Shown here: piece after piece, positions 43,068 to 50,866 of the stretch | How the letters are laid out: every line of letters begins with the position of its first letter | Numbering within the stretch: position 1 is the first letter of the stretch | Assembly (NCBI GenBank): GCA_030446305.1 | Contig: JASUSA010000001.1 | Location: 62,001-126,000 of the forward strand | From: Clostridiales bacterium | GTDB lineage: Bacteria > Bacillota > Clostridia > Peptostreptococcales > Acidaminobacteraceae | Length of the DNA stretch: 64,000 nt | Direction: 5' to 3' | Notes under the pieces: model-generated | The model's database searches: none | What the model was told of the DNA's origin: nothing | The model's input: the letters and a program-made list of their open reading frames with translations, nothing else | Made by a program: the position numbers and the translations under genes

Positions 43068-44087
43068 TTATCCGTTAGAAGGCAAACCGCCTACAATCGA
43101 CAGCAATTCACCAATTCGGTGGATCTCATAATCAGCTGAGGCAGATGCACCTGCAAGCCTAATATCATAATTCATCCAGCAGGTTCGCATGCCTAACGCT
43201 TTTGCCCCCAAAATATCCGCATTTAAATTATCCCCTACCATTAAAACCGATTCCATCGGCCCATGATAACCCACGCGTTTTAATGCCGCTTCAAATATAG
43301 CAGGGTCAGGTTTGTTAACGCCAACTTGTTCGGATATGATCACAGCATCAAAGAGCGATTCAATGCCGGCCAGTTTAAGTCTGCTCAGCTGCACGGTTTC
43401 GATGCCGTTTGAAACTGCTGCCACTAAATAATGCGCTTTGAGTCGCTTGAGTACTTCAAGGCTGTCATCATAGAGAATGCAGGCATTTGAAAGATTTTCG
43501 AGATAAATATCCGCCACTGCTTTAGGTGACAAATCACTTTCTATATGTTTTAAGAAATCTTCAAAGCGTTGAATGCGAAGCGCCGATTTGGTAATTTCAC
43601 CGCGTTCTAATTTTTCCCAATAAGCCTTGTTGATCTCCTGATAAACCGGATAAGAAGATGTCGGCAAATCAAAAGATGACATGGTCTTTTCAAAAGCCTG
43701 TTTTTCACCTGCATCATAGTTAAAAAATGTATTGTCTAAATCCAACAGCACGACGCGTAGGCCTCCAAGCTGTGAAGGCGCTGTCGGCAGCGTTGCATGA
43801 TCGTCAAGTGAAAGTGCATGATGCCAATCACTGACGTTTGGAAATTTATAGCACACTGTTTGATAGAGTTCATCTGCATAACGGATTGGCGATTCATACC
43901 ATTTTAACACTTCAATGGTGCCATACCCCAACGCTGATGTCGTTTGCGCCGATGCCAACGCCTGCAAACCGGGTACCGTTACCAGCACTTCAGCGACAAC
44001 AGTTGTATCTGACAAAGCTTCAAAGGCATAGCGCCGCTCGTTCAGCATGGTTTCCGGCATATAGGCGATCCTTTTAAATATCAACAT
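43068..44087 (-). CDS. HAD-family hydrolase (YjjG-like) with extra N-terminal domain
   Basis: A 339-residue protein. The C-terminal 230 residues are a YjjG-type HAD phosphatase: motif I LLDLDNTFFNYD near residue 115, VSNG, KPDPAIFEAAL and GDNLNADILGAKA. Such enzymes dephosphorylate nucleotides or small phosphates. The N-terminal 105 residues (APPROX. ERRYAFEALSDTTVVAEVLV onward) are an extra domain that I do not recognise and that typical YjjG proteins lack. ATG follows AGGAGG by four bases, and that site lies inside an inverted repeat. Confidence 0.82.
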   Translation of the reverse strand: MLIFKRIAYMPETMLNERRYAFEALSDTTVVAEVLVTVPGLQALASAQTTSALGYGTIEVLKWYESPIRYADELYQTVCYKFPNVSDWHHALSLDDHATLPTAPSQLGGLRVVLLDLDNTFFNYDAGEKQAFEKTMSSFDLPTSSYPVYQEINKAYWEKLERGEITKSALRIQRFEDFLKHIESDLSPKAVADIYLENLSNACILYDDSLEVLKRLKAHYLVAAVSNGIETVQLSRLKLAGIESLFDAVIISEQVGVNKPDPAIFEAALKRVGYHGPMESVLMVGDNLNADILGAKALGMRTCWMNYDIRLAGASASADYEIHRIGELLSIVGGLPSNG

Positions 44088-44090
44088 AAA

Positions 44091-44136
44091 GCCTCCTCAT
44101 TATGCTCATTATATCTTAAGCATGCTGAGGAGGCAA
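44091..44136 (-). promoter_or_regulatory. Promoter embedded in a ribosome-binding-site hairpin of the HAD gene
   Basis: On the minus strand GCCTCCTCA (44134-44126) can pair with TGAGGAGGC (44099-44091), which contains the AGGAGG ribosome binding site. In the loop lies TATAAT (44113-44108), 17 bases after TTGCCT. A transcript begun at this promoter would lack the first arm; one reading through from upstream would carry the whole hairpin and mask the site. Confidence 0.55.
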
Positions 44137-44174
44137 ACATCTATTGCTAAAAGCATCATCAATCGTGTGATCGG

Positions 44175-44987
44175 TTATTGTATCGATTCTATTTTTGAGG
44201 TCAATGCCGTTTTAACCGTTGAAAAGCTCAAGCCATTGTTTACACAAAAATCTTTAATCGTCATGGCTGTTGAGGGCATTTCTGCCCCAATAATGGTTTC
44301 AATCTCCTCTTTTGAAAGCCCGGCATCAAGTGCCTGCATAAAAGTCGTATTGCCATTGATCACGGGTTCATCTTCCGTTGTTTCATGGACAGTCGTCTGC
44401 TCAGCAGCATCCGTTGCATCATTCACTGATTCAGCGGTTTCATTATCGTCTGGTGTCGTCGCATTGCCGTTCCCGTCATCAGACACATCACCCATTGTCG
44501 CTTCATAGTTGCTGTAACGCGTCGCTTCAATTGCATTACGCATCGTCTCATCAAAATTCAGGGGCTGACTGAGAATAATATCAACTGCCGCATCCGGTAA
44601 AATCAAGCCCTCCAATTCATAAGGAATACCTTTGTAGAGCGATACAAACGCCTTCATTGCGTCATTTCCAATCTCTACATCTTCAGGGAAAAGCGTTTCA
44701 AGGTCTTTGCTCTTAAAAGAATCGGCGGACACGCTCTCATCAATGCCAAAAGCTGTCTTTAAAATTGATTCCGGGATTTCAAATATGGACGCTATTTCAG
44801 CAAGTGTATAAGAACCTCTAATGTCTTCCGGATTGTACTCACCTTCAAAATCACCCGTTTCAAATTTTACAGGCACTTTGGTCGATTCTGTCGACCAAAT
44901 GCCGGTTGCCATGGTCACGCCGATGCCGCCGAGTATAATGACGAGAATAGTGATGAGAATGGTTTGCTCACGTATGCGCTTCATCAT
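44175..44987 (-). CDS. Membrane-anchored protein of unknown function paired with an Fe-S membrane protein
   Basis: A 270-residue protein with one N-terminal membrane span (ILITILVIILGGIGVTM, about residues 10-26) and the rest probably outside. A first helical domain, DIRGSYTLAEIASIFEIPES, lies near residues 55-75. An acidic Thr/Asp/Glu-rich linker of about 45 residues leads to a second, similar helical module (TIKDFCVNNGLSFSTVKTAL) at the C-terminus. Both modules look like short SAM- or HTH-type helix sets. Its ATG overlaps the stop of the 4Fe-4S membrane protein gene, so the two work together; I cannot name the function. Confidence 0.65.
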   Translation of the reverse strand: MMKRIREQTILITILVIILGGIGVTMATGIWSTESTKVPVKFETGDFEGEYNPEDIRGSYTLAEIASIFEIPESILKTAFGIDESVSADSFKSKDLETLFPEDVEIGNDAMKAFVSLYKGIPYELEGLILPDAAVDIILSQPLNFDETMRNAIEATRYSNYEATMGDVSDDGNGNATTPDDNETAESVNDATDAAEQTTVHETTEDEPVINGNTTFMQALDAGLSKEEIETIIGAEMPSTAMTIKDFCVNNGLSFSTVKTALTSKIESIQ

Positions 44988-45814
44988 TTTCGGCCTCCTT
45001 GAAATTGAATAGGTTCTATGGTTACGGTATCAGATACAGGACAGCTGTTCTCTGATGTGCATTGCATGCATCTGATGCAGCTTAGATCTGTAATGACATC
45101 TTTGCCTGAAATTTCAATATTCATCGGACAAGCATGATCACATTTTTTACAGCTGATACAGCTGGTTTCTGCACGTTTAATCTTAAAAACACTAATCTTA
45201 TTGGTAATACTGAGAACAGCACCATACGGACAAGCATATTTGCACCATGGACGTTCAACGAACAGGCTCATTGCAAGTACCACTAAAAGGACAATAATGC
45301 TGAGAATAGACGTCTCACTTGACCAGAAATTATAAAGTGCATGGTACGGATCAATGTCTGCGAATACCAAATAACCTGACATGGCTGTCATATACAGCAC
45401 TCTTGCGAGAATTACATAGCGAAGCCATCTGAGCACTTTGTCTACGCGCTTAGGTATAAAATGATTATAACGCTTCTTAAATATTTTTTTGCCGAGCTTG
45501 CCAAACCACTCCTGTACCGTGCCAAGTGGACAAACCCATCCGCAGAACACCGGCCCAAACAGTACTGCCAGAACAAAGACAAGTCCCATTAAAATGACAG
45601 ACGAAATATGAATTTTTTGTACGAAGGTTCCCAGTGTCACCAGCTGATAAAGCGTTACAACGCCGCCAAACGGACAAATGGCGTGAAGTGATGCCGAAGA
45701 AAGCCACGATATCCCCCCGCCGCTTTCTGCCAGCGTGTGATTAACAGCAATAATCCCAATGAGCACGAAGAAAAACAATTGCAGCAAATGTCTTTTTTTC
45801 AGATGCTTGAACAT
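44984..45814 (-). CDS. NapH/CcoG-type polyferredoxin membrane protein
   Basis: A 276-residue integral membrane iron-sulfur protein with five or six spans. Cysteine motifs FCGWVCPLG and CKYACPYG face the membrane surface. Two ferredoxin-type clusters follow in CISCKKCDHACP and CIRCMQCTSENSCP. Such proteins pass electrons across the membrane to or from periplasmic or flavin-bearing partners. The partner here is likely the anchored protein encoded by the overlapping downstream gene. The ribosome binding site is buried in a perfect 14-base-pair hairpin. Confidence 0.85.
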   Translation of the reverse strand: MFKHLKKRHLLQLFFFVLIGIIAVNHTLAESGGGISWLSSASLHAICPFGGVVTLYQLVTLGTFVQKIHISSVILMGLVFVLAVLFGPVFCGWVCPLGTVQEWFGKLGKKIFKKRYNHFIPKRVDKVLRWLRYVILARVLYMTAMSGYLVFADIDPYHALYNFWSSETSILSIIVLLVVLAMSLFVERPWCKYACPYGAVLSITNKISVFKIKRAETSCISCKKCDHACPMNIEISGKDVITDLSCIRCMQCTSENSCPVSDTVTIEPIQFQGGRK

Positions 45815-45815
45815 A

Positions 45816-45856
45816 ATTTCACCTCTAAGTTTTTTTCTTTATCTTAGAGGTGAAAT
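45816..45856 (-). promoter_or_regulatory. Perfect 14-base-pair hairpin covering the ribosome binding site of the Fe-S membrane protein gene
   Basis: On the minus strand ATTTCACCTCTAAG (45856-45843) pairs perfectly with CTTAGAGGTGAAAT (45829-45816), with a 13-base A-rich loop. The 3' arm contains the AGAGGTG ribosome binding site and ends one base before the start codon. There is no T-run, so it is not a terminator. Translation should be off unless the hairpin is opened. Confidence 0.75.
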
Positions 45857-45896
45857 GTGTAGTTCTTATGGAGTTTTAAAGAATTTCGCGAGGATT

Positions 45897-46367
45897 TTAA
45901 CAATCGAAACCCGCTCTCGATGTAATGCCCTTCTGGTAATAGTGTTTAATCTGCGTCATCTCCGTCACCACATCAGCATATTCGTATAGCGGTTTTGGAC
46001 AATTAATCCCCGTTAAAACCAATTCAACGTCTTTAGGCTTTGCTTTAATCAAGGTAATAACTGAATCCAGTGTTATATGATTCATCATGAGTGCAATGGT
46101 GATTTCATCCAAAATAACCACGTCGTCGCCATGTGCCGCTACATTCTGCCAAAGCATTTTAACACCGCTTGCCATCTTTTCAGGTGTTCCCCACTGTTCA
46201 ATGTGAATCCATTTCACATAGGATTCAATCCGCGTCTCATGATACTTTTCTGTTTTGGCAAATTGCACAATATAGACTTTTAAGTCAGCCATGGCTGCCC
46301 TTACTGCCAGTCCAAATGCCGCTGTTGATTTTCCCTTCCCGTTTCCCGTGTAAATATGCGTCATCAA
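45897..46367 (-). CDS. cobO: Cob(I)yrinic acid a,c-diamide adenosyltransferase
   Basis: A 156-residue CobO/BtuR-type enzyme that adds the adenosyl group to cobalamin precursors. The P-loop TGNGKGKSTAAFGLAVRA lies at residues 7-24, with VVILDEI and LVLTGINCP later. It is a little shorter than E. coli BtuR (196 residues), as is common in clostridia. No corrinoid biosynthesis genes or cobalamin riboswitch are seen around it. It shows that the cell uses adenosylcobalamin or corrinoid enzymes, which is relevant to the dehalogenase-like protein at the right end. Confidence 0.9.
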   Translation of the reverse strand: MMTHIYTGNGKGKSTAAFGLAVRAAMADLKVYIVQFAKTEKYHETRIESYVKWIHIEQWGTPEKMASGVKMLWQNVAAHGDDVVILDEITIALMMNHITLDSVITLIKAKPKDVELVLTGINCPKPLYEYADVVTEMTQIKHYYQKGITSRAGFDC

Positions 46368-46423
46368 ACTCCCCCTTGATATAGGCTGTCATTATTTTTT
46401 CAGTGCTTGTGCAAAGCACGTAT

Positions 46424-47200
46424 TCAGAGTTTTACCTCGTTTGCAGCGTCATTTACAATGTAAAACCCCTTATTATACGGACTGTTCTCCGTATAGTTAA
46501 TCGGTTCACCATCCAAGCGTTTCATAATGCCGCCGGCCTCTTTCACAATACAGTCTAGTGCACAGGTATCCCACTTCATACTGGTACCAAAATTATAGTA
46601 AATATCAAATTCACCTGCTGCAATGAGACAGCCTTTAATTGAACTTCCCATTTCTTTGATACACTCAATGCGCGATTTTAAAAGATCAATGAGTTCACTT
46701 GTCCGTGGCGACGGATGCGAACGGCTTATGAGCAGTCTAACGGGATTGTATCGGTTTGAAACGCTGAGTCGCTCCAGCTTGCTGTCATTTTTGCGATATG
46801 CTCCTTGCCCGCTGACCGCATAATAAACCGTCTCTGTCACAGGAACGTATACCACGCCGAGTACGACTTTACCGCGGTCAACAAGACCAATGTTTACCGC
46901 AAATTCATCGTTCTTTTTTACAAATTCTTTCGTGCCATCTAGTGGATCCACAACCCAAAAACGCGCACGTTGATACCGGCTGCCGTCATCTTCCATTTCT
47001 TCCGAGAGAAAGCCATCTTCCGGAAAATGCGCTTTGATAAATTGTTCAATCGCAAGTCCGGCAGAGACATCCGCTTCCGTTACAGGGGATGAATCCTTTT
47101 TATACGCCACTTCAAAGGCTTCATCATATACTTTCAGGATTCGCTCCCCAGCCAAAGCCGCCGCCTTAATGGCGACGTCAAGTTCGTTGCGATACGTCAT
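46424..47200 (-). CDS. cysQ: 3'(2'),5'-bisphosphate nucleotidase / inositol monophosphatase family (CysQ-like)
   Basis: A 258-residue Mg-dependent phosphatase. The metal motif VVDPLDGTKEFVKKNDEFAV (as DPLDGT near residue 83) and the C-terminal WDTCALDCI are present, and the SEE motif SEEMEDDG follows an N-terminal TEADVSAGLAI. The KEF residues after DPLDGT favour PAP phosphatase (CysQ) over inositol monophosphatase. It would remove 3'-phosphoadenosine 5'-phosphate made during sulfate assimilation or phosphopantetheinyl transfer. Confidence 0.88.
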   Translation of the reverse strand: MTYRNELDVAIKAAALAGERILKVYDEAFEVAYKKDSSPVTEADVSAGLAIEQFIKAHFPEDGFLSEEMEDDGSRYQRARFWVVDPLDGTKEFVKKNDEFAVNIGLVDRGKVVLGVVYVPVTETVYYAVSGQGAYRKNDSKLERLSVSNRYNPVRLLISRSHPSPRTSELIDLLKSRIECIKEMGSSIKGCLIAAGEFDIYYNFGTSMKWDTCALDCIVKEAGGIMKRLDGEPINYTENSPYNKGFYIVNDAANEVKL

Positions 47201-47260
47201 AATCTGCCCCTTTCTACTGCCCTCAATAGCTTATTCTGATATTTGGTTTATTTCAACATT

Positions 47261-50200
47261 TCAGCTTGTTTTATAATTTTCCCTGTCTTCATCACGAGAG
47301 ACGGCAATTATTTCGCCCGCCATTAGGAATACAAGGTAAGCTGCCGTTACTTTTTTACCGGTTAAAGCTTCCAGCGCCATGCGGTAATAATGAATCTGCT
47401 GCCAGTATTTTTGCCACATTGGATCATCCGTTTCAGGTATGCGATAATCGGTTTTAAAGTCTATGAGCAGCAGTTCAGACGGCATCTCCGCATAAAAATC
47501 AATAATGCCCTGAACCATTTGTCCTTCCGTCCTGTGAATAAAAGGCATTTCATGATGATGCGTTTCAATGGTTCTCAATTTAATACCCAAAGGTGAGGCT
47601 AAAAACACGCTAATCTTTTGAAGATCAATGACCGCTGCCTCTTCTTCCGAAAATACCCCAGACAGCATATTTTGCTGCAGCAGTCCTTTTAGTGTATCAA
47701 TGGTCTGAACTTCATGAAAATCAAGCCGTTCTAAAAATGCATGTGTCAGGGTACCGCGTTCGGCACCGCTTAGTTTCACCGTTTCTGAAAAGGCAGGTGC
47801 TTCCGACAGCATTGGCGGCTTATATGCAGTCTGTATACTGGTTACAGACGTCTTTGACGGAAGTGTATCCATCACTTTTGGGTAATGGTATGACAAAATC
47901 TGTGAAATCGTTTCTAAAGTCTCATCATCTGGTGACACTTCCATCCTATTCTCACGCCAATGGCCCAGTCGCTGTGTCCAGTCTCGATGCTGATCGACGG
48001 CCTCCGCCTCAAAATGAGCGGCATCCAATAAGTTGACGGTTACCTGTGGGTGATCTATCCAATTCGGCATGATCCAGTCCATCAGCCCTTGGGGATTCCA
48101 AAACAGCTGTCTGTTGGCACCGCGTCGCCAAACACGCATTTTCTTAGGCAGCGCCGCATAAGTCCCAAACAGGATTAATCGATCAACCGGACGCGTCAGT
48201 GCGACGTAGAGAACCCTGAGTTCCTCTGCATAGGTCTCCCACTGAATGCGGTTTTTAATCACCCATTGAAGCAGCGATTTACTGCGTGTTCGCTTTTCAA
48301 GATCAACATACGCCAGTGCTATCCCATCATCTTTGTGCATCAGCAAGTCCCCATATGAATCCATGAGATTGATACGCCGCCCTAGCCCCAGCAATAGCAC
48401 CACGGGAAATTCGAGCCCTTTTGACTTATGAATGCTCATCAGGCGTATCACATTGTCATTCTCGCCAATGGTCTTGGCGACACCCATGTCGCCAGATGCA
48501 TTGTGAAGTGCTTCAATAAACTGTATAAACTGGTTCAAAGAGATAATTTGGGATTGCCTTAGTTCTGACGCCCGATCAATGAGCAGTGTAAGATTGGCTG
48601 CTCTGGCTGAACCGCCGGGCATGGCGATACAATAATGATAAAGACCGGAATCGCGTAACAGCATCCATAAAAATTCATCCAGCATCATATAGGCAGAGGC
48701 TTGTCGCCACGCATCAAGCTGTGCCGTAAAAGCTTTCAGCGCCTTGCCCGTTTCCGTATCATCTTCAAGGTGCAATTGAACGCCATCGTATAAATAATGT
48801 GCTATATCTGCTGTTTTTTTAATATTGATCAGTTCCGATATGCCAAGTCCGACAATCGGCGATCTCAGCACAGTCAACAATGCAATATCATCGTAAGGAT
48901 CTGCAATAACCTTTAAAAGTGATAAAATGAATTTTATTTCCAGTGTATCAAAATAGCCGGTAGGATTATCGGCAAAGAGCGGCAATCCCTCTTCCATAAA
49001 AACAGTTTCAAAAATCGGCGTCCACGACCTGACACTTCGAATCAGCAAAACGATGTCCTTATAGGTGCACGGTGCCGTCATCTTTTGCTTTGGATGATAA
49101 ATGGGCGTTCCCAGTATTGCCTTAATCTTTAATACAGCAGCTCTTGCCTCAATTTCATCGTGTTTCATGTCTTCAAAATATGTTTCAAGCGTTTCTTGCC
49201 CCTCATCGTAAGCCTCATTGTCGTCCTGATACGTCCTGTCTCCTTCATCAAGCAGCGTCTTTGAAATAAGATTTACCTCTACAGTCGCCGCTGTTGACGG
49301 TTCAAAAGCCATGCCCGGATAAAGCTGCGCATCTTCGTCGTAAACAATTTCGCCTAGTGGCGGCTGCATTACCGTACTAAAAATTGTATTAACCGCATCG
49401 AGTATGACATCGCGCGTTCTAAAATTCTTTTTCAAATCGACGCGTACCTGTCGCGCTTCATTGTCATCTGCCTTTGCAAACGATTGATTTAAATCGGCAA
49501 TTGCCGAAACAGAATCAACGCCATATGCACTTAATTTCTGAAAGGCATTGTATTTTGAGACAAAGATTTGCGGATCGGCAAGTCTGAATTTATAAATACT
49601 CTGTTTGAGGTCGCCTACCATGAACAATGCGTTTTGCCGTTTGATGCTTTTAATAATCTGTTCTTGAATACCGCTGGCATCCTGGTATTCATCTACAAAG
49701 ACAAACTGAAAATGATCGCGATAACGCGATGCAATACTGTCATCATCCAGCAACTGTACCGCAAAATGCTCTAAATCGCCAAAATCCAAGACATTGCGTT
49801 TACGCTTTAAGGCATCAAATCGCGTTGTAAAAGTGTCAATGATCTCATGCAGTACCCCCAGCAACGGCCCCTGTTCGGCAATTTCCGCTAAATAGCGCGC
49901 TGTCGTCTTATAGCCATAAAACTGTTTTATTTTCTCAAAAATCTGCTTTTTTATAACTTTGTCGCGAATTTCGCCTTTAACTTCATCAATAACGGCTGGG
50001 TCTATCTGCGCTTTAGCATCCTTTTTAAGTGCTTTCATCCTAGAAAACTCGAACTGAGCAATATAGGCCTGAAAAGCTTCTCCGCTCAAGGCACACATGT
50101 GCTCAAAAGCTTGCAGATCCAGCGAAAGTGTCTCGCGATAGCCTTCGAGTCCCGATGTCTCTTCACAAAGGCGAATCCCGTATTCCAACAGCTCCACACC

Positions 50201-50866
50201 GCTCTGCAGCATCCACTTATGATATGCTTCCATTTCGCTTAACCACTTCTCACAAAGCGCTTCACCTGAATGCGCATATTGTGCCACCTGACCATCCAGC
50301 CACTTGAGCGGATAAGCCTGGCTCTGTATAAATCGATAAAGCGACAGTATCAGTTCTCTCAGTTTCCCATCATCTCTATTGCCTGAATAGCTTTCTACCA
50401 ACTGGACAAAAGCAGGTTGTTCTGCTTCATAAAACTGCTCCAACGTCTCCTCAAGCGACTGAAATATGAGCACTTGAAGTTCGCTTTCATTGGCCATTCT
50501 AAACGCAGGATCGATCTCCAGTTTCTGAAAATGCTGCCTGACGACATCCAGACAGAAAGCGTGAAACGTCTTAATATGCGCACGGTTTAACCGTTTGAGC
50601 TGTTCCTGAAGAAATGCTTTATCGTCCTCTGATTCCTGCATGGCATTTGAAAGCGCCGTTTCAATCCGCGCACGCATTTCCCCGGCAGCTGCATTCGTAT
50701 AAGTGACGATGAGCATTTCATTAATGGGAATATGATCGTCAATTACCATTCGCGTAATGCGTTCCACGAGTACAGCCGTTTTGCCCGATCCCGCTGCTGC
50801 GGATACCAGCAGCTCGCATCCCCTCAGTTCAATCGCAGCCTGCTGCTCAAGCGTCCACTTCGTCAT
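47261..50866 (-). CDS. addA: ATP-dependent helicase/nuclease subunit A
   Basis: A 1201-residue UvrD-type helicase with a C-terminal RecB-family nuclease. Motif I reads SAAAGSGKTAVLVERI near residue 22, motif II VFVDEYQDAS, and later motifs include SIHKSKGLEFPVV and VALTRPV. The nuclease site appears in LLIDFKTDYR. With AddB it resects double-strand breaks and recognises Chi-like sites for recombination. ATG at 50866 follows GGAGG by eight bases and overlaps the end of addB by 20 bases. Confidence 0.95.
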   Translation of the reverse strand: MTKWTLEQQAAIELRGCELLVSAAAGSGKTAVLVERITRMVIDDHIPINEMLIVTYTNAAAGEMRARIETALSNAMQESEDDKAFLQEQLKRLNRAHIKTFHAFCLDVVRQHFQKLEIDPAFRMANESELQVLIFQSLEETLEQFYEAEQPAFVQLVESYSGNRDDGKLRELILSLYRFIQSQAYPLKWLDGQVAQYAHSGEALCEKWLSEMEAYHKWMLQSGVELLEYGIRLCEETSGLEGYRETLSLDLQAFEHMCALSGEAFQAYIAQFEFSRMKALKKDAKAQIDPAVIDEVKGEIRDKVIKKQIFEKIKQFYGYKTTARYLAEIAEQGPLLGVLHEIIDTFTTRFDALKRKRNVLDFGDLEHFAVQLLDDDSIASRYRDHFQFVFVDEYQDASGIQEQIIKSIKRQNALFMVGDLKQSIYKFRLADPQIFVSKYNAFQKLSAYGVDSVSAIADLNQSFAKADDNEARQVRVDLKKNFRTRDVILDAVNTIFSTVMQPPLGEIVYDEDAQLYPGMAFEPSTAATVEVNLISKTLLDEGDRTYQDDNEAYDEGQETLETYFEDMKHDEIEARAAVLKIKAILGTPIYHPKQKMTAPCTYKDIVLLIRSVRSWTPIFETVFMEEGLPLFADNPTGYFDTLEIKFILSLLKVIADPYDDIALLTVLRSPIVGLGISELINIKKTADIAHYLYDGVQLHLEDDTETGKALKAFTAQLDAWRQASAYMMLDEFLWMLLRDSGLYHYCIAMPGGSARAANLTLLIDRASELRQSQIISLNQFIQFIEALHNASGDMGVAKTIGENDNVIRLMSIHKSKGLEFPVVLLLGLGRRINLMDSYGDLLMHKDDGIALAYVDLEKRTRSKSLLQWVIKNRIQWETYAEELRVLYVALTRPVDRLILFGTYAALPKKMRVWRRGANRQLFWNPQGLMDWIMPNWIDHPQVTVNLLDAAHFEAEAVDQHRDWTQRLGHWRENRMEVSPDDETLETISQILSYHYPKVMDTLPSKTSVTSIQTAYKPPMLSEAPAFSETVKLSGAERGTLTHAFLERLDFHEVQTIDTLKGLLQQNMLSGVFSEEEAAVIDLQKISVFLASPLGIKLRTIETHHHEMPFIHRTEGQMVQGIIDFYAEMPSELLLIDFKTDYRIPETDDPMWQKYWQQIHYYRMALEALTGKKVTAAYLVFLMAGEIIAVSRDEDRENYKTS

